Shown: positions 58,404 through 64,000 of the stretch, piece by piece
Position numbering within the stretch: position 1 is the first letter of the stretch
Layout: each line of letters starts with the position of its first letter
Source: Bacteroidota bacterium
Lineage (GTDB): Bacteria > Bacteroidota > Bacteroidia > Sphingobacteriales > Sphingobacteriaceae
Direction: 5' to 3'
Assembly: GCA_013288235.1 (NCBI GenBank)
Contig: JABDCF010000006.1
Coordinates: 1 to 64,000, forward strand
Length of the DNA: 64,000 bases
Notes under the pieces: generated by a model
Databases searched by the model: none
What the model was told of the DNA's origin: nothing
The model's input: the letters and a program-made list of their open reading frames with translations, nothing else
Program-made: the position numbers and the translations under genes

Positions 58404-59095
58404 TGAATTGTATTGCTGTTGACGATGAAAAGCTGGTGCTTGACCTGTTGGTTGATAATATAAGCCAGGTGCCTTACCTGCACCTGGTAAAGGCATGCAA
58501 AAATGCCATGGAAGCCATTGAAGTACTGCAACACGAAAAAATCGACCTGCTTTTTTTGGATATACAAATGCCAAAACTTAGCGGGCTCCAGCTTATACAA
58601 ACACTACAGCACCCACCAATGATCATCCTGGTGACCGCTTATGAAAAATATGCCCTGGAAGGTTATGACCTGAATGTAGTAGACTATTTGCTTAAGCCGG
58701 TTTCGTTCGAAAGGTTTTTAAAAGCATGTAATAAAGCGAAAGAACTATTTGATTTGAAGAATGAAACAACCACAGAACAAGCCTCCGGCCACTTGTTCGT
58801 GAATGTGGAATATACCCTGGTAAAAATTTCATTTTCGGATATCCTTTTTGTAGAGGGATTGAAAGATTACCTTAAAATACACCTGGCCTCATCACCAAAA
58901 GCGGTACTTACCAAAATGAGCCTGAAAGCGATGGAGGAAAAATTGCCGGCCGGGAAATTTATCCGTGTACATAAGTCTTTTATTGTTGCGATGGACAGGG
59001 TAACCATTATTAAAAGAGATTTTGTATGCATTGGAAGCCAGGAAGTTCCGGTGAGTGATTTTTACAAAGAAAATTTATCACGGCTCACTAAATAA
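58400..59095 (+). CDS. LytTR-family response regulator
   Basis: 'LLFLDIQMPKLSGLQLI' receiver; 'ILFVEGLKDYLKIHL' and 'FIRVHKSFIVAMDRV' LytTR domain. Confidence 0.95.
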   Translation: MMNCIAVDDEKLVLDLLVDNISQVPYLHLVKACKNAMEAIEVLQHEKIDLLFLDIQMPKLSGLQLIQTLQHPPMIILVTAYEKYALEGYDLNVVDYLLKPVSFERFLKACNKAKELFDLKNETTTEQASGHLFVNVEYTLVKISFSDILFVEGLKDYLKIHLASSPKAVLTKMSLKAMEEKLPAGKFIRVHKSFIVAMDRVTIIKRDFVCIGSQEVPVSDFYKENLSRLTK

Positions 59096-59369
59096 GTTCT
59101 CTCGTTCGGCTCAATTTCCCTGAATTCATGAGTTTTTAAGGCTTCGGGCATTGCCAAAAAAGCCCCGGTCTTCATCTTTCGGGCATTGGTCGAAACAAAT
59201 ACCCATCCTGTCTACTCTCCAATTTTCGTATTAATAATCGCGATAATTTGGTACTAACAAAGGGTTCAGAAACCACTTTCAAAAATCAGGAGTGATTAAA
59301 TTTTCTGTAACCAATTAAGTGATCGTGTGGCCGTATTAACTAAAGGTTTAAAAATTAAAATTTAACAAA

Positions 59370-59741
59370 ATGAAAAAGTCAATAAAATTAAAAGCAATAC
59401 TCTTATTGGTAAGTGTATGCACAATTATGATAGGCGCCCAGGCAAAACCAATCAACCCAAATCCTCCGGCAAAAAATGTGGTCAATTTTTCTTTATTGCA
59501 ATCAAATGGCGGCGTTGGTGTGAAGGTAGAAAAAAACACCCCCGGTAAAGTAGTTGTAATAATTTCGGATGAATATGGAAATGTGATGTTAAAGCAAGTC
59601 CTGTCAACCGGCAAAGAATTGGAGAAAGATTATATTTTAAATAGACTGGATAACGGCGATTATACTATCAACGTTACGTCGGACAAAAAGGTGATAGAAA
59701 AAAACATCAGGGTTTTTGACGGACAATGCAGGATCCTGTAA
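59370..59741 (+). CDS. Small secreted protein (DUF3244-like)
   Basis: Signal peptide; Ig/sorting-domain-like 'GDYTINVTSDKKVIEKNIRVF'. Confidence 0.65.
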   Translation: MKKSIKLKAILLLVSVCTIMIGAQAKPINPNPPAKNVVNFSLLQSNGGVGVKVEKNTPGKVVVIISDEYGNVMLKQVLSTGKELEKDYILNRLDNGDYTINVTSDKKVIEKNIRVFDGQCRIL

Positions 59742-59804
59742 TAGCATGGGTCATAAGATCAATTGGAAACTTAATAGGATAAATTAATATAACTGAATAA
59801 AATC

Positions 59805-60176
59805 ATGAAAGAAAGAGTTTCATTATCTCCTGCCGGTAAATTGATGGCAATAGGCTTAATTACTGCGGCTGCAGGAGTGACAATTCAAATTGCATCAGGT
59901 CATCATTATCCAAAGGTGCCGCCCGTATTTTTTATCCTGCTGATACCTGCAGCGCTGTTAATGTTCGGGCGCTGGCGCTGGACTTCGATAGTTATCGCTG
60001 TTGCGGGATTATTTCTCGTTTTAGGGCTTATTGCAAGCGGGGCCTACGTACGTTTGTTTAGTACAGTAAACTTTGGCGATTTTGCTGGCTTGTGGATACA
60101 AACAATTGGCGATTTCATAGCTACCATGGCCGCCATAATTGCTATTATTCAAAACTATTTTATCCGCACTGCATGA
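59805..60176 (+). CDS. Small polytopic membrane protein
   Basis: About four hydrophobic helices; ATGA overlap with next gene. Confidence 0.7.
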   Translation: MKERVSLSPAGKLMAIGLITAAAGVTIQIASGHHYPKVPPVFFILLIPAALLMFGRWRWTSIVIAVAGLFLVLGLIASGAYVRLFSTVNFGDFAGLWIQTIGDFIATMAAIIAIIQNYFIRTA

Positions 60177-60844
60177 CAACAGTAAAAGTACTGGCCGGGC
60201 TTATGCGGGCTATCACTGTAATTGTAGTTATGCTGGTACTTATTGCACTTGTGGTTGCAACGAGGCGTGCATTGAGCCTTGCGGGTGTTATAAAGACTTA
60301 TGTAAACCCGAGGTTTGGCGCTTTTGACAAAGGTTTTGGCATTCGTCCTGTTTTAACTTTTGTTCATATCGTCCCCGGAACGTTATTTGTAATACTGGCG
60401 CCGTTGCAATTTATACCGAAAATTCGCTCACACTACCTTTGGTTTCACCGATGGTCAGGACTTTTTTTGGTGGTCTTAGGGCTGATTATTGGCGTTTCAG
60501 CTTTAATTATGAGCTTTACAATGGCCATAGGCGGTGCAAATGAAACAGCGGCGACTACTGTCTTTGCCGTTCTCTTTTTGGTTTCGCTTTGCAAAGGTTT
60601 CTATCACATCCGCAGGCATGAAGCAGCGCTTCACCGCGAATGGATGATCCGGATGTTTGCAATTGGCCTGGCAATTGCCACCGTGCGCCCTATTGTTGGG
60701 ATGTTCTTTGCCTTTTCTAAACTGTCCCCGCATGAATTTTTTGGCATAGCGTTTTGGCTTGGCTTCACCATTCAGCTTTTGGTGGCTGAAGTTTGGATAA
60801 ATTATACCCGAAAGCCCCCCAGCAACGCTGAAAGGCTTTTGTGA
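60173..60844 (+). CDS. DUF2306-like membrane protein (start moved to overlapping ATG)
   Basis: 'HIVPGTLFVILAPLQFIPKIRSHYLWFHRWSGLFLVVLGL', 'RRHEAALHREWMIRMFAIGLA'. Confidence 0.82.
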   Translation: MTTVKVLAGLMRAITVIVVMLVLIALVVATRRALSLAGVIKTYVNPRFGAFDKGFGIRPVLTFVHIVPGTLFVILAPLQFIPKIRSHYLWFHRWSGLFLVVLGLIIGVSALIMSFTMAIGGANETAATTVFAVLFLVSLCKGFYHIRRHEAALHREWMIRMFAIGLAIATVRPIVGMFFAFSKLSPHEFFGIAFWLGFTIQLLVAEVWINYTRKPPSNAERLL

Positions 60845-60867
60845 CCTGAGAGAGGAGCGATCTCTTT

Positions 60868-61302
60868 TTATTTAATGAGCTTCTTCAAATCGGCAGTTGT
60901 TATGATAATATCAACTCCTTTTTTAGCTAAACCTTTGGATAGTACTTTATCGCCTGTCCATAATTTCGCGTTAAGTTCAATCCCGAGCGCTATAAATGGG
61001 GTATCGTCTTCATCAATATCTTTTGTCCAGGCAAAAGCCCGAATCCATGATGCGTCACTGATCGATTCTTCCGGAACAAAATTTATTGCTGATAATACCA
61101 ATTCTTCGATATCAGACAATGTTTTTGAGTCAAGCCTGGAGTAAGCTTTTATTTTCGGGGCGTATCTTTTTTATTCTTCCTTAAGAAGTTCGGATGCAAA
61201 GAACGTAAACTCATCCTGTATATTCATCAAAATTTCGCCAATGGCAGAATGGGGATTTAACAGCGTACTAAATACAATGTTAGTATCAACGATTAAATTC
61301 AC
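60868..61302 (-). pseudogene. PIN-domain toxin (VapC-like) gene with in-frame stop
   Basis: GTG-started frame MNLIVDTNIVFSTLLNPHS...SELLKEE(TAA)KRYAPKIKAYS...DIDEDDTPFIALGIELNAKLWTGDKVL; same frame on both sides of TAA at 61171-61173. Confidence 0.82.
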
Positions 61303-61502
61303 TTGATGAATTTTGCTTTATTTTCGGCCCACCAACGCTTTTTAGACTCGTCAGCGAGTTTATTGGCCTGTTCCTCAGTACCCTCACTTTTTCTGATGGC
61401 TTCCTTGTATTTAAAGTATTTAACTATTCGCTGAAATCCGGTCGTGTCGATATCTGCCGGCAAGCGGAATATGATTTCGTCATTTGTTTTCTCAATCACC
61501 AT
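61299..61502 (-). CDS. Antitoxin-like small protein upstream of the PIN gene
   Basis: 67-aa protein; its stop overlaps the GTG start of the PIN frame, typical TA arrangement. Confidence 0.68.
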   Translation of the reverse strand: MVIEKTNDEIIFRLPADIDTTGFQRIVKYFKYKEAIRKSEGTEEQANKLADESKKRWWAENKAKFIK

Positions 61503-61736
61503 ATAACAAAAATACTAAACTATTGCGACAAACAAAAAAGCCCCCCAGTAACGCTGAAAGGCTTTTCGTGACCCCAAAAGTACATATGTCGAACTCTTTT
61601 ATTGAGGATTGTAAGAGGATTGTGGCGTTGAAATCCTTAAGGTAGCATTATGATTTATTTTATTAAGTTTATGTTATTGTTCTTTTAGGTATTAATGCAT
61701 AAGTTAGCTAATAATACCAATTGTAGATTCTGATAA

Positions 61737-62849
61737 ATGAGTATTTCAACATTTAATGCATTAATTGCTAGAGGGGTAGATAGTAATAAAGCTAACCAAC
61801 TTCTTAGCATCGGACACAACTTAACAACCCTAAAACAACTCTCAGTAGAAGATTTAAGAAAATTAAATCTTAGGGATACATTTATAGAAACGATACAAAA
61901 GGAAAATCGCCCCCCTATACCTCCTGAAACAGTTATTACTCTTTTATATAAATCAAAAAGAACATGTTGTATTTGTCGCGACAACTCAAGGTCAATAATT
62001 ATTCATCATATTGAAGAATGGCATATTTCTAAAGATCATTCAGAAAATAATCTTGTAGTCCTTTGTCTTCAACATCACGATGAGGCACACACTCAAAAAG
62101 ATCTAAGTCAAAACTTATCTAAAAGCCAATTACTCGCTTTTAAAGAAAAATGGATTTCATATGTTCAAACTGATGATGCAAAGGTGGTACTTGGCCTTAT
62201 GCAATATTATTCTAGATGGGACTATATAAATATAAAGCGTGTGTTTGAATTATTTATTAATCAACGAATTATGTATAATGACATTGAATCTTATTTAACA
62301 TTGTTGAACTTGAATATTTTGGATCAGCGTGGTATCCCTCATCCAATACAAGAATGGAAAATTCCGGAAAAACCGGAATGGCACTTATGCGATTTTGGAA
62401 GTGGAATATATTATATGCACTATTTAAAAACAATTATCGAACGAATTGTTGAGAAATTACCTTTAATCGATCTGACAAATAATCTCAGTATATCTTTTAT
62501 AAAATCAATAGTCAACCCCGGTTCGATTATTACGGCTCAACTTGGATTTTATTTTTCAGATATCGACAAATTTGAACGCTCACAGCAGCAATTAAGAAAA
62601 GCTCATTATAAAGGAAATTCAATAAAAATAGAATTTGTTTTTAATGCCTGGGAATGCACTAGTTCATCAGGACGTTTTGACGCATTATCAGGGCATAAAG
62701 TAGCAGTCCCCATTCTTTTTGTTAGAAGTGTACTAGAAGACGAGGAAAATAATTTAGTAATAAGTGGTTCTTGTTTGGCGATTGGAACTTGGTTTGAAAA
62801 TCACAGACAAAAAGACGATATAGCAATAAGCAATGAAAATATTGATTAA
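61737..62849 (+). CDS. HNH endonuclease domain protein with uncharacterised C-terminal domain
   Basis: 'CCICRDNSRSIIIHHIEEWHISKDHSENNLVVLCLQHHDEAHT' HNH/CxxC motif. Confidence 0.8.
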   Translation: MSISTFNALIARGVDSNKANQLLSIGHNLTTLKQLSVEDLRKLNLRDTFIETIQKENRPPIPPETVITLLYKSKRTCCICRDNSRSIIIHHIEEWHISKDHSENNLVVLCLQHHDEAHTQKDLSQNLSKSQLLAFKEKWISYVQTDDAKVVLGLMQYYSRWDYINIKRVFELFINQRIMYNDIESYLTLLNLNILDQRGIPHPIQEWKIPEKPEWHLCDFGSGIYYMHYLKTIIERIVEKLPLIDLTNNLSISFIKSIVNPGSIITAQLGFYFSDIDKFERSQQQLRKAHYKGNSIKIEFVFNAWECTSSSGRFDALSGHKVAVPILFVRSVLEDEENNLVISGSCLAIGTWFENHRQKDDIAISNENID

Positions 62850-62866
62850 CCCTGCATTTAAATTAT

Positions 62867-62898
62867 AAAAGCCCCTCAACTCTCGCTGAAAGGCTTTT
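62867..62898 (-). terminator. Terminator hairpin downstream of tRNA-Lys
   Basis: Minus strand AAAAGCCTTTCAGCGAGAGTTGAGGGGCTTTT; AAAGCC/GGCTTT stem with T run. Confidence 0.7.
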
Positions 62899-62899
62899 G

Positions 62900-62972
62900 T
62901 GACCTGGGAGAGGATCGAACTCTCGACCCACTGATTAAGAGTCAGTTGCTCTACCGGCTGAGCTACCAAGTC
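62900..62972 (-). tRNA. tRNA-Lys (anticodon CTT)
   Basis: GACTTGGTAGCTCAGCCGGTAGAGCAACTGACTCTTAATCAGTGGGTCGAGAGTTCGATCCTCTCCCAGGTCA folds as a cloverleaf; acceptor stem GACTTGG/CCAGGTC; anticodon stem ACTGA/TCAGT. Confidence 0.95.
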
Positions 62973-63011
62973 ATATTGTTTTTACCGGGCTGCAAATAAA
63001 CGGATTTTTTT

Positions 63012-63122
63012 TGATTTCGGAAGTCGGAATTTCGATTTCGGAATTAGTATGCCGTAAAAACTTTAAATTAATCGTTTTCTCTTTTTTTAAATCCGAAATC
63101 CAACGTCCCAAATCCGAAATAG
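63012..63122. repeat. Imperfect inverted-repeat element, 'atttcggaattt' family
   Basis: gatttcggaagtcggaatttcgatttcggaatt facing aaatccgaaatccaacgtcccaaatccgaaat. Confidence 0.65.
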
Positions 63123-63129
63123 CGCAGGC

Positions 63130-64000
63130 CTACGCCAGGGAATACATTTCCTCCCTTTGCTTCTGCACTACATCGCTGTTGATATACTCATCATAGGTCA
63201 TCAGCTTATCGATAGTACCGCCGGGCGTAATTTCGATAATGCGGTTGGCTACGGTTTGTACCAGCTCATGGTCACGCGAAGTGAACAGGATAGTGCCACG
63301 GAAATCTTTCATGCCGTTGTTAAGGGCGGTGATGGATTCCAGGTCGAGGTGGTTGGTTGGCTCATCAAACATCAGCAGGTTAGCCGATTGCAACATCATG
63401 CGGCTGAACATGCAGCGCATTTTTTCGCCACCCGATAGTACATTGCTTTTCTTTAGCACCTCCTCGCCGCTGAACAGCATCCTGCCCAAAAAGCCGCGGA
63501 TAAACTGGTCGTCTTTGTCGCCGGTGGAGTATTCGCGCAGCCAGTCGATCAGGTTGTCATCTTTACCTTTAAAATATTCAGAGTTATCAATAGGTATATC
63601 GGCAGGGTTTATTGTTACGCCCCATTTAAATTCGCCTTTGTAATCTGTATCACGGCCTGTCAATATGTTGTAAAATGCCGTTGTAGCTAAGCTGTTTTGC
63701 GACAATACGGCAATTTTATCACCCTTATTCACCATCAGGCGCACATTGGCAAATAAAAGCTCCCCGTTTAATTTCTTGCTTAAATTTTCAATCTGCAATA
63801 CCTGGTCGCCGGCTTCACGGCCCTGGTTATTGAAAATAATGCCGGGATATTTACGGTTTGATGGTTGTATCTCGTCAATATTGATCTTATCCAGCGCTTT
63901 CTTCCGGCTGGTGGCCTGTTTTGATTTGGAAGCATTGGCGCTAAAACGACGGATAAATTCCTGTAACTCTTTTACGCGGTCTTCGGTCTTTTTATTCTGA
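63130..64000 (-). CDS. ABC-F family ATP-binding protein, C-terminal part (5' end outside window)
   Basis: 'VLSGGEKMRCMFSRMMLQSANLLMFDEPTNHLDLESITAL'; frame stays open from 63798 to 64000 (QNKKTEDRVKELQEFIRRFSANASKSKQATSRKKALDKINIDEIQPSNRKYPGI...). Confidence 0.93.
   Translation of the reverse strand, partial: QNKKTEDRVKELQEFIRRFSANASKSKQATSRKKALDKINIDEIQPSNRKYPGIIFNNQGREAGDQVLQIENLSKKLNGELLFANVRLMVNKGDKIAVLSQNSLATTAFYNILTGRDTDYKGEFKWGVTINPADIPIDNSEYFKGKDDNLIDWLREYSTGDKDDQFIRGFLGRMLFSGEEVLKKSNVLSGGEKMRCMFSRMMLQSANLLMFDEPTNHLDLESITALNNGMKDFRGTILFTSRDHELVQTVANRIIEITPGGTIDKLMTYDEYINSDVVQKQREEMYSLA

Noticed and set aside
60092-60172. N-terminal extension of the DUF2306-like ORF
   Set aside because: It overlaps the previous gene in another frame; ATGA overlap at 60173 is the more natural start.
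60868-61119. Listed 83-aa ORF as a complete PIN gene
   Set aside because: It starts at TTG downstream of an in-frame stop and lacks the N-terminal VDTN motif; treated as part of a pseudogene.
62754-62969. 71-aa ORF on minus strand
   Set aside because: It overlaps the tRNA-Lys gene and its terminator; translation artefact.

Overview
The window looks like a Bacteroidota chromosome, probably Sphingobacteriaceae (Pedobacter/Mucilaginibacter-like), judging from SusC/SusD genes, TAnnTTTG-type promoters and gene content. From left to right it contains: (1) the 3' part of a polysaccharide utilization locus (SusC, SusD, GH97, a GH87-like beta-helix enzyme, a GH71/GH99-like lipoprotein) that fits alpha-1,3-glucan breakdown; (2) a MarR-GNAT fusion plus a second GNAT, with a promoter/operator candidate; (3) a minus-strand exopolysaccharide cluster (about 11.3-24.0 kb) that includes an unannotated 44-aa membrane ORF, a half-length TolC-like protein and a receiver-like/sugar-transferase fusion coupled to a lone response regulator; (4) a compact NRPS-PKS locus (A-T-KS-AT-ACP-aminotransferase, then C-A-T-TE, then a PPTase) predicted to make a proline-derived beta-amino acid joined to glycine, with three 33-aa repeats at the N-terminus of the second protein; (5) a lipoprotein with a JAMM-like motif beside an intact and a decayed copy of a small secreted protein; (6) a dedicated type II FAS-like operon (KR, DH, ACP, KS, ENR, AcpS-like PPTase, hydrolase, acyltransferase) with a 50-bp tandem repeat array inside it; (7) a DGPF/YCII gene plus ECF42-like sigma factor, a Tet(X)-like monooxygenase, isochorismatase, MFS and Crp/Fnr genes; (8) a CE15-like esterase, a gene remnant, an NlpC/P60 protein and a LytS/LytTR two-component pair; (9) a tRNA-Lys(CTT) locus with serial duplications of the tRNA 3' end/terminator flanking a broken PIN toxin-antitoxin pair and an HNH nuclease gene; (10) the C-terminal part of an ABC-F ATPase. 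All calls come from reading the sequence and from recalled family motifs; no database search was run.
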